Below are positions 1-13,695 of a stretch of 64,000 nt of DNA, in pieces; the stretch's first letter is position 1, and the number at the start of each line of letters is the position of its first letter. The DNA comes from Azadirachta indica (Eukaryota > Streptophyta > Magnoliopsida > Sapindales > Meliaceae): the NCBI GenBank assembly GCA_022749755.1, contig CM040449.1:6281157-6345156 (forward strand). The letters are read 5' to 3'. Position numbers and translations under genes: made by a program. Under the pieces are notes generated by a model. It searched no databases, was not told the origin of the DNA, and was given only the letters and a program-made list of their open reading frames with translations.

Positions 1-885
1 GAAGATATAACAGATAGAAGAACCATTGATATAAATTAGTTATAATGGCTGTTGACCTAAACTGTAGTTTCATAGTTGGAGTATACGCAACTCTTTTCTT
101 GTGTATTTGTAATTGTTTTAGTCATTTGGTATTATTAGTGATCCTGCTCATATCTCTGTTGCCATCTTCTAATTGTAGCATCAGCAATAAGAGTGTGTGT
201 TCACATACATTAGGTTAAAATGCATAGGAGTCAAAGTCCATCTATATATTGGCAGCTTATTGTATCTTTAAAGATATGATATTGCCCATGTAGGGGTAAT
301 GATCCAAAAACCTGTATATGTAACCAACAAGTGGTACAGTATCATAATCTCAATTTAAAGTTTTTCTTTGCATATTTTCTAATTTTTCTGTTATTATCCT
401 AAGTTTTTCATTAAAATTTTCTAATCTATGCAATAATAGAACACAATGATTCTCCTTTCCACAAGAAAGAAAAAAAGAAAAGAAAAAAAAAAAAAAAAAG
501 GAACACAACGATGCTGGTTAGGAATTGCAGATAGAAGCTCTTTTTCGATGTTGATAGTGACTAGTGAGCATTAGGCAGAATCTAATAAACTCTAAATTCG
601 GAACTACTGCAAAAATCTACAGCCTGCTCCTGCATTGAGTCTACTGGCTAACAAACTGTCTAATGATTTGATCAAACGCAAGTAAGCTTGATTTATTTCT
701 CTTCTGTCTCTAAGCCATCTTTAATAAGTTACAACAAAATTAAAAGACCACAGACAGATACATATTCAACTCAAAGCTAATATATTACAAGGTGTCCATC
801 CAGGTCTGGTATCTTACAGATAACACACGTTAACAGCAGAGTGCTCCAAAAATCTCCGTCCCAGTTGCCCAATCTGCCAAGATTC
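1..885. other. 3' flank of the RLK7-type gene, no gene seen
   Basis: AT-rich DNA downstream of the minus-strand receptor kinase. It contains an A-rich run at about 470-499. The part next to the gene is probably its 3' UTR. I see no coding region or RNA gene here. Confidence 0.6.
692..697 (-). terminator. candidate polyadenylation signal of the RLK7-type gene
   Basis: TTTATT on the plus strand reads AATAAA on the minus strand, about 190 bases beyond the stop codon. The spacing suits a plant 3' UTR, but AT-rich flanks make such hexamers common. Confidence 0.35.
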
Positions 886-3800
886 TTAAGTATCCAGACA
901 AATTTTCTCATTTTCCTTAACTTGCATTTTCTTAGTAGTACCATCTTTGCTGATGATAATTCCCAGTAATTTACATGGCTCAGCTTCCTCCAGCATCTGA
1001 ACCACGCTTCTCATTGTGGGTCTCAGGGCTGGTTGTCTTGTCGTACAGAGAACTGCAATTCTCAATACTTCAACAGCATTTTCCTTGAAAGCTTCCGGGA
1101 TTCTTGAGTCCACAAGGCTTAGCACATTCTGCTTACTACTAAACTTGCTGCATACCCATCTCACGATGTCTTTGCTCTCTCCAAATTCTAGCTCTATTGG
1201 CTTCTTTCCAGTCACTAGCTCCATTAATACCACTCCAAAACTATACACATCACTCTTCTCATCCACCTTGCACGTGTAGCCGTATTCTGCAAAAAATAAA
1301 ATTATAATATATTAACAATACAAAACTTAGATGTTGTCCCGTGTTTATAAAAGCTTCCAAAGATCTCATGAACAAGAAAATTCAAGAACAATTTTCTGTT
1401 TTTAACTCTTTCAGAGAAAACAAATAAAAGGAAAGATAAGTGAAATAATAGAAATTCGCTTACCAGGGGCAATGTAACCGTGCGTTCCAGCAATGACGTG
1501 GGTTGTATCCTTACCACCAGTGGCCTGAACAATCTTCGCAAGCCCGAAATCAGCAATCCTAGGCTTCAAGAACTCATCCAACAAAATGTTACTAGACTTC
1601 ACATCCCTGTGAATAACCGGCCTCACGCAACCGTGATGCAGGTACTCTAAACCCTTAGCTGCACCGACTGCAATTTCGTATCTAGTCTCCCAATCAAGTT
1701 CCGACTTTTTCGACGCGTGTAGCCTATCCCACAAGCTCCCGTTTGGCAAATATTCATATACCAACAAACTTGAGTCTTCACTAGTAATGCTACAGTACAG
1801 CTTCACTACATTCACATGCCTTATTGAGCTCAAGGTTTGCACCTCAGCATCAAACTCCCGAGACTTTCCAGCACGTTTTCCAAGGATTGGAGTTGTACTC
1901 CGGCTCTTTTTGTGGACATATGGATCAGTGTTCCAAATGTGTTTCACTGCAAGTTCTTTACCGTTGGATAGTACTACTTTGTATACATTTCCAGACCCTC
2001 CTTTTCCTATCAGATTCTCTTGCTTTATGGAATCAAGAACCTCGTCTTCCCTGAATATTAATTCGCGGAAAGGCTTTACATTCCAAGATTCTTCCTTCAA
2101 TGAACGGTCTTGATCTTTTTCTCTCCTCTTTAAGTAGAAGTAACATGGCAACGCGATAAGCAAGATCATTGTACCTAAAGAAAAACAAACTATGAGTGCG
2201 AGGACATCCTTTGATATCCTGGATTTCTGGGAACATCTTTGGAAGGAACTGACAGTCTGGCTGCAGAGGCCGGGATTTCCAGCAAAGCTACCGTTGTATG
2301 CTTCAATGGAGAGAGATTCTGGTATGCGACCAGTTAATCTATTTTCGGACAGATCAAGAATAACCAGTCTCAAAGATGATAGACTCTCTGGAATCTGACC
2401 AGAAAGCTTATTTTCCGATAAATTCAGAGAGTTAAGAGTCGGTAGAGACCCCAAAGATGGAGGAATTTTTCCAGAAAGTTTGTTTTGAGCCATGTTTAGG
2501 TCAGTGAGAGAATAACATGAGCCCAAAGACTCTGGTATTGAGCCAGAGAACATGTTGTTCTGCAGCTTAAGACTGCTCAATTGTTTAAGCTCCCCAATTG
2601 ATGCTGGAATTTTGCCTGAAAACTGATTGTTAATGAGCTCAATAGAAACAAAAGATGTAGCTTTGGAAATCTCATCTGGTAATTCACCGGATAATTGATT
2701 GTTTGCAGCAAATAACTGCGCAAGAGCTTTTGCGTTTTCAATATCCTTAGTAATAGGCCCTTGAATTTGATTCAAGGCGACGTCTATAATAGTCACCTTT
2801 GGCAATCCCCATATGCCGGCTGGAACAGTTCCCGTTAGCGAGTTATTGCTAACTCTGAATCGCTCTAAAGTCGAGCAATTCGCATAAGTCGCCGGAATTT
2901 CACCGGTGAATCTATTCTGCAAAATGAGTAGCCCCTTCATGGTACCTTTTTTGCACATGTCAGGTGGAATCGAACCAGTCAAGAAATTCTCCGAAACATC
3001 AATGAAATTAAAGTCAGCCCAAGAACCAAGTTCTGGAGGCAGAGGACCTGTCAGCTTGTTTGTGTACAAAGAAAGATTCACCAGCTTTTTAAACTTTCCC
3101 AACTCAGCTGGAACTTCACCAGATAACTGGTTCTCAAACAGCTGAAGAGACACCAGATTGTTCAAGAACCTCACTTCGGATAAATCGCCTTCGAGAAAGT
3201 TCATGGAGGCATCGAAATTTTCAAGATTGGTTAGGTTTCTCAATCCAACAGGAAGTTTTCCCGTTAACTGATTATTGTAAAGCTCGAGCTGCCACAGTTT
3301 TCGAAGGTTCCCAATTTCTGATGGTATCACGCCAGAGATATAGTTATCAGAGAGCTCCAAGTTTATAAGCTGCGTCAACTGTCCTATTTCTGCTGGAATT
3401 CGGCCTTCAATGCTGCAGTTTGTTAAATAGAGCCAATTCAATTTGGTGAGCTTCACGACTTCATTAGGAAACGGAGTGCGGTCGAAAGGGTTATCACCGA
3501 CACTGAGTGCAACAAGATTTGTCATGTTCTGGAGCGATGTCCATGGAAAAACGCCGGAAAACCTGCTGTTGTTCAGATATAGGTACCGTAATTCGCTGAG
3601 AGAGGATAAGCTTGGAACCGGCCCCGTGAAAAAATTGTTGCCGAGATCCAGATACTGAAGTTTCACACAGTTGTTTAACTCTTTTGAGATTGTACCATAC
3701 AAAGAATTGGACCCGAGTGAGAGCTTGTCCAACGCCTGAAGCTGACATACTGAATCAAAAGGAAGAGTTCCAGTCAAATTCCGATTAGAAAGCTCGATTT

Positions 3801-4002
3801 CTTTAACTGAATTATCAGGGTTACAAGTAATTCCTGCAAAGCTACAAACGTTATTACTCGAATCCCAGGAAGAGAAAACATTCGTTTTTGAATCTTTGAG
3901 GGAGGTTTTGAGATTTAGCAATATCTGAAGCTCATCGGAATTGATACAGGAGAAAAAAGAAAGAGAAAGGAAGAGATACAGAGAAATCTTGGCAGTTGAC
4001 AT
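886..4002 (-). CDS. RLK7: LRR receptor-like kinase, RLK7/HAIKU2-type (subfamily XI)
   Basis: Plasma-membrane receptor kinase with two coding exons, 4002-1464 and 1286-886. The 177-bp intron has a GTAAGC donor and GCAG acceptor. The joined product is 979 residues, normal for the family. In order: a signal peptide (about 1-22), an N-terminal cap and about 20 leucine-rich repeats, one membrane segment (about 599-621), and a Ser/Thr kinase from about 664. The kinase has the glycine loop GKGGSGNVYK, lysine in AVKHIW, HRDVKSSN (RD type), DFG, and GYIAPEYGY across the splice junction. The repeats, the ESWNVKPFR juxtamembrane segment and the tail resemble Arabidopsis RLK7, which binds PIP danger peptides and amplifies immunity; HAIKU2 is the nearest alternative. 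The activation segment reads THGYIAP where relatives usually have TYGYIAP. Nothing suggests inactivation. Confidence 0.93.
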
Positions 4003-4159
4003 TTTGCTGGCGAAGGAGGAAGATGATACGAAACGGGTGTTTTAATTAAAGAAGAGCCATTTTTGACGAAGTAATTGGAAGGCTCTATCGGAAACAGAGT
4101 CAATAGTAGAGAGTAAGAGGCCAGCACTTACAGCCAAAGGAAACAGAGTAAATACAAGC

Positions 4160-4165
4160 TTTATA
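4160..4165 (-). promoter_or_regulatory. candidate TATA box of the RLK7-type gene
   Basis: TATAAA on the minus strand about 160 bases before the start codon. This would put transcription start near 4130 and give a 5' UTR of about 130 bases. Confidence 0.4.
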
Positions 4166-5687
4166 TTCGTTGCTGTGGGTGGCTTTAAGACTAGACAATT
4201 ATTAACATGTTTAAAAAGTTAAAATGGGTTGGGTAATATAATGTCATATGTAAATGCCTTTTACAATTCCATTGTTGTGGTAAAATCATTAATTAATGGA
4301 TTTTGTACTAAGTCAAACATAAATCACCAGATTTGTTGGAATACAAAAGATTTACCACCTGAAGGGATATTAAAGAAACGAGGAAGATGTTTTAAGAGTT
4401 TTAAAAATGGGTTGTTCTTTTTATTTGTTTAAAATTATATCGAAATGATGAATTATTATTTTCTTTTTTTTTTTAAAAAAAAAAAGACTTTGAGTGGTAC
4501 TCACAAGCTGTACAATGAATGAATGTACCACCTGCACGTACCTGAAGTTCCACAGAGGCAGTCATGAAGAAGAGCCCATTTGGCATTTTGGCATGCATTA
4601 GACTAATGAATTAAAAATTGAGAAAAAGACAAAAGGAAAAACAATAATATCCACGGAGAAATAAAAAACAACATTTTGTGTTGAAATTATAAAATAATCA
4701 CTTTTAATAATTTTTTTAAATAATTTTAAATTTCACAACCATGCATAAAAAATCAGGAGAAAATGATAATATTTCATCTCTTTAACATGTTTTTTTTTTT
4801 TCATATGAATTTTCTTTTGGGGGGTTTAATGATGGTTTGTGTATAGACTTGGCGATTCAATTTCAATATATATATTATTAAAACTTTACATTTATTTTTA
4901 TCATTCTAGAAAAACTAGCATTAGAAAAGTTACCCCTGCAATAATTTGCGAGATTCAAAATTGAAGATCAATAATTCATTGCATTGTTGCATGAGAAGTA
5001 GATCTCAGAAACTTTCTCTTCATAGTGGGCTTTTCAAGTCTTATGTAATATGACAAATAAAAGGTCTTTGTTAAAGTGCGATATGAGAAAAGGAAACACG
5101 TAGGATATTGCACTTGAAGCCAAACAACAAAGCAGACGGGCAAATATGACAATTTTCAATTTTATAGTACTTCATTATTTTCTTTTTATATATATATATA
5201 TATATATAATTCTCAAATAAAATATTCGTGTTAGGAAAAGAGAATATACTTAACGTACGTCAAACCCACATTAAAAATTAGATTAATGAATATGCTGTCC
5301 TCATATTTAATTCTTCCCTTGACACTGATTTCAAAATTTTAATAAAATCGAGTTTTAAATTTTTTATTGCCCGTATCAATTTTTTCTTTTTGTTATATAT
5401 ATATATATATATATACATATATTAATACACTTAAACTAGGCCAATCTTTATATTTTATAAAGGAAAATAATTATAGCGTCGGGTTTCCGGGTTGAACCCG
5501 TTTGAGTGGGGCGGGCAGCGAAGCGACTGGGAAAAGTGGGGATGAAAAGAGAAACACGGAACTGCGTCAAGCCGCCGACGTTGACTAACAAGATTGGGTT
5601 ACGAACGAACCAAACCAAAGCAAACACAAAGCTAAAGTTGGATCAGAGCACGTGGATAATGTTATTGCAAAGCTCACTTTTACGATC

Positions 5688-5709
5688 AGAGAGAGAGAGA
5701 GAGAGAGAG
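5688..5709. repeat. (GA)n microsatellite
   Basis: About 11 GA units beside the GC-rich patch. GA tracts are common near plant 5' UTRs, but no gene follows on either strand. Confidence 0.9.
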
Positions 5710-6538
5710 TTGATAGATCCAAGACGCTCCAAGTAGGCGCGTGGAGAGATCTCCATCACACATTCGCTTAGACAAGACAAAACTCAGCTGCCCGCCCCTG
5801 CATATATTTCTTAGTCTTATGTAACGATTTGATTCATTGCACTTGCACTGCGACATTTTCCCGCTGCAATACCTACTGCCTACAGAGCACACCCAATACA
5901 CATTTGACAACTATAAAATATATATATATATATTTGAGATTTTAATTTTTTAAATTATAATAATATGTCCAATCATTTCTTGTTTTTAATCCGAAGACCG
6001 ACCGTGTGAAATTGTTTTTTAATAATAATAATAATAATAATAATAATTATAAATATTGTATTATTATTTTAAGTCAAACACACTGTTCAGCATCATTCAC
6101 CGAGACCTGGGCCCATAATTGCTGTGCTGTATGATTGATTCTTCAATAATTGTAGTTACCATGGGCGAAGGCGACGAGAAACTTGTAACCTGTAAGCATA
6201 AGATAGTCAAAATTCTAAAGAAATTAACGAGACTATTTTTGTGTTCTTAAGTAAAAGAATAGTTGAATTTTCAATTATTTGTAGTAAAAATTCTCTTTAC
6301 CTGTAGGACAGCTCATGGGCAGTGGTGTTAGCTTATGGGACAGAATATTTACAGATCAACGGCAAATAATTAAATATGTCAACAATAACAAAACTGCTAC
6401 AGCCTACAAGGTTTAACAGGGGCATTTTATATATATATATATATGAAAATAATTGGGATTCCATGACGAAAATGTTGAAAAATAAGGAAGAAAATGACAA
6501 GGTTTTATATTCTAGTGACCCACTTAATCAATTAGATT

Positions 6539-6558
6539 GGGGGGGGGGGGGGGGGGGG
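6539..6558. repeat. G20 homopolymer
   Basis: Twenty consecutive G residues in otherwise AT-rich DNA, preceded by AGATT and followed by TACCC. Its exact length is uncertain in any assembly. Confidence 0.85.
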
Positions 6559-9500
6559 TACCCTTGACTACTTAAAGCCAATTAATGTGTTGATTTTTTT
6601 TCTCTTCTTCTTCTGCTGCTGGTGGCTAGCTAGGGAGGGCATGAATCACGGGGCAGCATTCAAAATATTAAAATTTATAAAAATGAGAGCTTGCTGTTTT
6701 GTTATTCATGGAGATTGAGGTGATCTGAGTCCCTACGTACACATACATATGCATGGGTGTGGGCTCAAATACTACTAACAAATTGCTTAGAACTGGCTAA
6801 CCAACATTTATTTACTGTCCGTATGAACACAGAACACAGACTGCTATCTGTCACTTTCTTCTTGCGTCGTGTGTCTCTTTTATTTAGTCTATCTTTTCTT
6901 GTTCCTATTTTCATTTTAAAGTACAGCTTTTTATATATATATATATATAAATATATATATCTAGAAGGAGCTTCTAGATGCAGATGACTTTCTAGATGCC
7001 CATTTTAAAATTTAAATAAAAAGTTAATCCTGGATTAATTTATTTTATTGCATTGCATGTCGTTTTCTTGTCGGGATAGTTCTTTATATGACTTCATCAA
7101 TATTATTCCTCTTCTTTTTCAATTCTATTGTTAGCCATTGAAGCAAATCCTGTATATGATCAGATACTTGTTTCAATCTGGCATAAATTTCTTCGTCGCC
7201 GGAAACATTGTGAGTAGAGAAAATGAGATCTCAAAAGCAAGCTTATTGGGTTTAGTTAGAAAATATTAATGAGCAGATGCTACTACTGATCTTAGACAAA
7301 ATCCCAGCAAAGGCTAGAGATTTAGCCCTTTAAAAACGAAAAATTATATCGTCAGATTCCTAATTGAATTTTAACAATAGATCAGAAAATAACAATAAGG
7401 AAAGCAAAAGCACAAACAACAGAGATGATCATTCAAAAAGATTCAGCAAACCAATAATTTAAACACTGTCGTTTTAAAGAGAAACATCACTTGTGATCCA
7501 CTTCGAGGGTACTTTCTATCTAATGCACATTTCCTACACTTAACAATGTCTAGTCCTAGCCTATCATCACAACCCATTTTCCATCACTTTCTATATACCG
7601 ACCAATTAAAGCTCAAAGACAAAAGATTAAAGAATCATAAAGGAAATATTTCCATTGCTAGCTTTTTTTAACCACTTCAATCGTGGCACGATGTATGAAT
7701 GAATTAATGTGTAAAAGTGCAAATTATAATCTTAGAGTGCATGTTGTGTCATAACCCATTATAATTAATTTTCACTAGCTGTATTAGTCTTTTGCTAATT
7801 GAATTTTCCACTTACTTACCCACTTGATCATACAACTTTGAACGATCCCATGTTCTCATTTATTTTAATTATAAAATTTGGTGTAGCTTTCTCTATTTTA
7901 GATTTTGATGTGGTCTCTTTAGACTATAAATACAATCCATTCAATGTTATGATATGATTTTATATAAAAATAAATTGTGGGATAAAGTGGAAAGACAAAT
8001 ATAATGCTCTTCTTTTTGTCCATTTCCTCCTTGTAGACCAGCAGCCTTTCTAGTCTTCGGTCTTCACCTAGAGGCATTAGCTTTACATTATTAATTGGTA
8101 TGATCTAACTGCTCCACTTAAATACGTCATAATGCCATTGCAACGATAATATTGTTGTCACTGACCATAAATTGTAACAAAAGGTTTTATTAATTTGTAC
8201 CTTTGCCACTTTAATTGGTTAACTTTATGGAAGTGCAGGACTAAATTATTTACCAAATTCATTCAATGTCTAGAACAATGGTGATCGTGTAAGCAGCCAG
8301 TCCCTCGAATTTCCACAATCTCTTACCCAAATTTGTTGGGAATTGGTCAATCCATCATGACAAAAACTAACAATATAATAATAAATTTGTTTAATTAATA
8401 GTTGAAAACGTTATTCCTTTTTAATGTATATAAGATTATTTGTACAACATTAGTTTCATTATTAACTTAAAGCGAGTACTAATATTAGATTTAGTAAAAT
8501 AAAAAGTTAGATTATAATCATACACACATCTCTAGTTCTAAAAGTACCGGAGAATTCTAAAGGCTTTTAGAAATCCCAAGAGAGATTCTATAAGGTGACT
8601 GAAAAACATCTCCCAGGATGCAGAATATGTTGATTGATAAGAAATATTAGAGAATTTTAGTGTAAGAAAAGGGTGAAAGAAATTAACAAGTGAGTTAGTA
8701 TATACTATTTAGAGCTTCAAATAATAATTAGCCTTTTCTCCTTATAAAAATGGTGACCAAAAATCTTAATAGAAAAAATGGAGTACGGTCCCTAGATAGT
8801 ACTGATAGAAGATACCACAGCTACGGCAACACCCTTCTTTCTCCATTATAGAATGAATGAAAATAGAGTATCTCTCGTCTTTTCTCTGCTACTCTTTTCC
8901 CTAAGTACTTTCTTTTCCTTATTCTACATGCTATCAATTTCCTATTGGAGAGCTTGTCAATGCATCTTTGGATATTGAAGGAGCATATTTATCACCCAAG
9001 TATTAAAGTAGAATTTCATACATTTGATCACAATAGCTAGCAAATTGGGAGGGTGGGATTCCCTATAGAATGCTCTACAGTACCTCTGCCTCCTTTTCTT
9101 TTGTAGTTAACAAGTGTCCTTATTAGGTAAGAGTTATGTCTTTCCCAACCTTTTAAAGAGCTTTGATGATCTTATATAGAATGTTTCTCCAACTGCTGAC
9201 AACTTTCTCCATTAATGATTTGAAGTTCTCTCAATGCTTCTTTTACTATATTTTGTTCATCCTTTGTCATGGGTCTCCTACTACTACATAACATAACCTT
9301 TATATTACAGAGAGTGTGGCGTATTTCTATTATTCCTCTTTTTCTCTTTGACCAAAATGACCTTATTCACCTATTTAATTGTTTTTTTTTCTACCTATTA
9401 ACCTTTTTCTCTTCTTTGACTTCTCTAAGATAGACTACCTATTTTGTGCTTAGAAGTTTTTGAATATAAACAAAAATTAAACTTGAAAGCAGAAAAAAAA

Positions 9501-10111
9501 AAAAAAAAAAATTTTCAATCATGTAATAGTTGTAGATAAAAAGAAAAAAAAAAAACTGCACTGCAACTCATATAAAATGAGAAAAAAAAAAAAATTACCA
9601 AGGCATGTGAAGCATTATTCTAAAAACTAATAGTAAGATATGATAAAAATACTTCAAATTCATATCCGCATGGTTAAAAAATTTTAAAATCTTGCTTTTA
9701 CTGGATCCTCTAGGAATTTTAAAATTCCTAAAGATACCATATCTTCTACTAAGCAAAGCAAAGATTGATGATTTATCTTAAAAAATAATTGGAGTAAAAG
9801 ATATATATATATATATATATATACACAAGTGGATATTCGCAAATACTTTACACTAAATTTAAATCGAGATTTACCATATCCATTATTATATAAGCATAAT
9901 AAGAATTGGACATCCGCGGATATATAAAATCGTCATCCTCAATTTCTACCCTTCTAGGATTTTATGATAGGGTAGTATATACATTCTCCCTAATAGTATT
10001 CTGCATCTGTAGGTATTTACTATGACGTAGCAAGATTTTTAGGGAGTATAACCTCGAGATAGAATGACCCAAAAATCCCTCGATATAGCCCTCTAAACCC
10101 AGGATACATAT

Positions 10112-10147
<36 letters not shown>

Positions 10148-11102
10148 GATCCAAATGGACATCCGATGCGAACAATTAATATATCAAGTACGTACATGCT
10201 TAATTCATGGTTTTCCAATTAAGCTATCGAAATTGGCTTTAGGCCAACTCCGCTTGTATGCAGGTGCATCCTCTCTCTTAACTTTAACTTATTAATCAAT
10301 CTACTTGAACAGTACTCCTCTATATATCTATATGTATTACAAATACTTTGCATTTATTCCGTCTGAAATGGTTATTAAACCTCTTAATAATGTATAGAAT
10401 GATGGAAACTGATATATATTAAGTATCAACTAATCTATATTGAACCATATTCATATACCTCACGCATGTATTATGAAATGGTTTTTAAAAACCACTTTTT
10501 AATCTTATTTCTTACCTTCTAGAGTTTCAAAATTGAAAATTTTGTATTAATCTACAATATATGCTACTTATGAATTAAAATATTTTTCAGATAATAGAAA
10601 TTATCAATACCAAAAGTTAAACAAGCATGACACATGATTCTAGAATCCAAAAATAATAGGTGATTTCAGTTTTATTGTGAATGGGAATCATAATTTAATA
10701 ATTTAATAATTTAAATTGAATAATTTACGAATAAAAAAATATATATATTTTTTATAAAATGCTAGAATTTTGTATACATCATGGGGATACATATGGCTTA
10801 ATTTATGTTATTGAATTATATTAATTAAAACATAACTAATCAATATCCAATTATTAATCGTGCAAGGAGGAAGGAGGAAGTCAAGATTGCTTAGTCATGT
10901 AGAATTTGAGTGTTCAACAACAAATTTACTTAAATATACAAAATTATTCGATGACTTTCTAGATGGACACGAGGAACATAACCTTTCTAGATGGACACCT
11001 AGTGCCTTACTAATTTAATGATATTTTATTATAATTAAATGTTCATCTAGAAGCTGAAACATTTTGATTTCAGTTAACCTCATTTCACTTCTGAATTCTG
11101 AT

Positions 11103-11127
11103 CGGATTGGATTGGATTGGATTGGAG
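11103..11127. repeat. (ATTGG)n pentanucleotide array
   Basis: About four to five ATTGG units in unit A. The equivalent array in unit B near 24905 is slightly longer and impure, which supports homology of the two units. Confidence 0.8.
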
Positions 11128-11609
11128 TTATCGTTAACACCCATCAGCCCAGAGCTTTGTGAAAAAAAAAAAATAAATAGAAAAAGGGCCATCAGCTCAG
11201 AGCTTGGACAAAATTGTCTCAGTTGGGCCTCTAATTCGATAGAATTTTTGCGACCCAAATCACCGATCAAGTCTTCTTTTTGCGTGCTTCAGTTGTCCGC
11301 ATCTGAAAATCAAACTGAAGAAGGAAATGAAAAAGAAAATTACTTGCTTTCAAATTTAATTGATTGGAAGGAAAATGGTTCGAGAAACCAGACATCACAA
11401 ACTCAAACTGGCTTGTGGAGTAGCACTTAAGCCTATAATTACCCAGTAGTTTGATAGCACTTGCGCTGTTTGGCAGATATTTCTGCTGCTTCGTTCCAAA
11501 CAACAGAAAGTTTCAAAAGAAAAAGAAAACAAGCGAGACCTAATGTCTGATTTTGGATAACGATAACACATGGATTATGGAGTATTCAATTGAGTTTTTG
11601 GCTGCTAAG

Positions 11610-11629
11610 CTTCTAATTCTCAAATGAAA
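11610..11629 (-). pseudogene. remnant of the RAS1-like gene in unit A
   Basis: These 20 bases are identical to 25484-25503, inside the intact RAS1-like gene of unit B, where they encode the FHLRIRR segment near the C terminus. Immediately after them unit A jumps to sequence equivalent to about 26405, upstream of the unit B gene. About 900 bases (nearly the whole coding region) are therefore missing, and smaller deletions removed the last codons. Confidence 0.7.
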
Positions 11630-11924
11630 GAGAAGGTTTGGGTCATTTTGATGAGGCGGTGAAGGTGAGAGGACCCCCGGGAATTGTGAAAGGAGACACG
11701 GAGACAGACTGAGACAGGCATAGTGATAGAAAATACAGCACCAGCCACCAATGCCAGTGTTGAATTCCAGAATTATTCGTGAGCAGACACCCACAGAAGA
11801 GAAAATCAAGTCCCCTCACAGATACCGACACGGGCTGGACCCGCAAAATCCGGTTCTCTAATCGCCTTATTATGCGAAGATTTTTTGTCACATGAACACC
11901 CACATTCCGACCAATGGCCATCAG

Positions 11925-12617
11925 CAGGGCCGCAGCCGGAATTTAAGACTTTTGGGGGGTAAATAATAATTTAACTTTTTAATTCAAAAAAATTAATAAA
12001 TAAATATTAAAATTAAAATATTAACAATAATATTATTATTTAACGTTAATAATATATAAAAATAAAAAAAATTATTAAGAAATATTAACTTATTTAAAAT
12101 TAAAAGAAAAAATTTTACGCTCAATTGAAGAAAAAAAAAATTAAGAAAATTAACAAACTTGATATTTTTTATTATTTCGTAAAGGTTCATGGTATACATA
12201 TATATAGTTAGAAAAATTATTTTCTGATAACGAAAAAGTTTTTAAATACATAATTTTTTTACAAGAAAAAAGTTTCTAAAATTATATAATTTTTATATGA
12301 AAAAAAGATTTCCAATTATACAAAGAACAAAATTAAATAAGTAATTTATTAAAGAAAAAATTATTTTATAAATAAAGTATCAATAAATAAGTTTTAAATT
12401 TAAAAAAATTATGTTTAACTAATTCATCATTACATAATTTAAAAATAAATGATTAAAAATATAAAAAAAGATATTAATTTTCAATATAAAAATATATCAA
12501 ACTTAAAAAAAAAAAATTAGGAGAGTTAAAATAGATATTTTACATCTCTATTTAATATATAAAATAAAAATTAATATTTTATTTAAAAAATTTTAGTGGG
12601 ATTATTTGGCTACCTTG
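11925..12617. mobile_element. possible small hAT-like element in unit A
   Basis: A very AT-rich insert found only in unit A. Its left edge begins CAGGGCCGCAGCC, resembling the CAGGGGCGGAGCC ends of many plant hAT-type elements. The right edge read in reverse begins CAAGGTAGCC. There is no transposase and no clear 8-bp target duplication, and about 45 further unmatched bases follow. It may be a degraded non-autonomous element. Confidence 0.3.
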
Positions 12618-13323
12618 AGAGAGTCATGGTTACTCCTGCCAATTTAATTCGTTATTATCATTTAAGCCTCTTCCCATATATATATATATATGGCCCATCA
12701 TTCTTTCCTGATCTTGTAAGCCTGACATGTATTTAATTCGTTTATTATCTTTTATTCATCTTTACCATGTGCGCCTTATTAGTACATAAGATGTCTCTTA
12801 TATTATAGAGAATATGACAAATTTCTTCTATTATTCCTCTTTTTTCCTTGACCAAAATGACCTTATTCACCTATTTAATTATTTTCTCTACCTGTTAAGC
12901 TTTTCTCTTCTTTGACGTCTCTAAAATGGACTGCCTATTTTGTGCTTGGAATTGTTTGAATATAAACAAAAACTAAACTTGAAAGCAAGAAAAAATTATT
13001 TTTCAATCATGTAATAGTTGTAGATTGAAAAAAAAAAAATTGCACTACAACTTATATTAAAAAAAAAAAAAAAGGGAATTGTCAAGGCATGTAAAGCATT
13101 ATTCTAAAAACTAATAGTAAGATATGGTAAAGATAATTCAAATTCATATCTACATGTTTAAAAATTTTTAAAATTCTTGCTTTTACTCTATCCTTAAGGA
13201 ATTTTAAAATTCCTAAAGATGCTATATCTTCTACTAAGCAAAGATTGATGATTTATCTTAAAAAATAATTAGATTAAAACATATATGTACAAGTGGATAT
13301 TCGAAAATATTAGTGTATGCCCA

Positions 13324-13354
<31 letters not shown>

Positions 13355-13653
13355 CTCGAGTACGTACATGATAAATTCTTGGTTTTCCAATTAAGCTCTT
13401 GAAATTGGCTTAGGCCAACTCCGCTTGCATATTCTCTTTGACTTAACTTATTAATCAATCTACTTGAACAGCTCCTCTATATATCTATATGTATTACAAA
13501 AGCTTTGCATTTATCAACGCGAAATTTAATATTTTTAGATGCTCTTCGTATATTCACAAAAAAATATATATATATATATATTTTAAAAAATATTGCATAC
13601 GCAAAGATACAAATTTAAATGCATTAAAAATTTTGTATTAGAAGTCATATACG

Positions 13654-13695
<42 letters not shown>

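Larger units (their letters stand above)
4170..9240. other. intergenic AT-rich DNA, no gene seen
   Basis: About 5 kb with no open frame resembling a known protein. It holds TA microsatellites (near 5190, 5395, 5920, 6425 and 6930), an AAT array near 6020, a GA array at 5688-5709 and a G tract at 6539-6558. A richer GC patch at about 5478-5660 stands out but shows no gene. Confidence 0.5.
9241..12739. repeat. tandem duplication, unit A
   Basis: First copy of a direct tandem duplication whose second copy starts at about 12741. The match begins with a conserved stretch (9297-9494 against 12795-12990). It continues through 9600-10728 against 13080-14110, then 10760-11660 against 24585-26450, and ends near 12739, matching 26767. 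Unit A has about 0.9 kb deleted where unit B keeps a RAS1-like gene, and carries an extra AT-rich insert at about 11925-12660 that unit B lacks. Confidence 0.85.

Noticed and set aside
5506..5736. 76-codon frame in the GC-rich patch
   Set aside because: Highly basic, ends in the GA repeat, and has no family resemblance; the patch itself is noted as unusual composition only.
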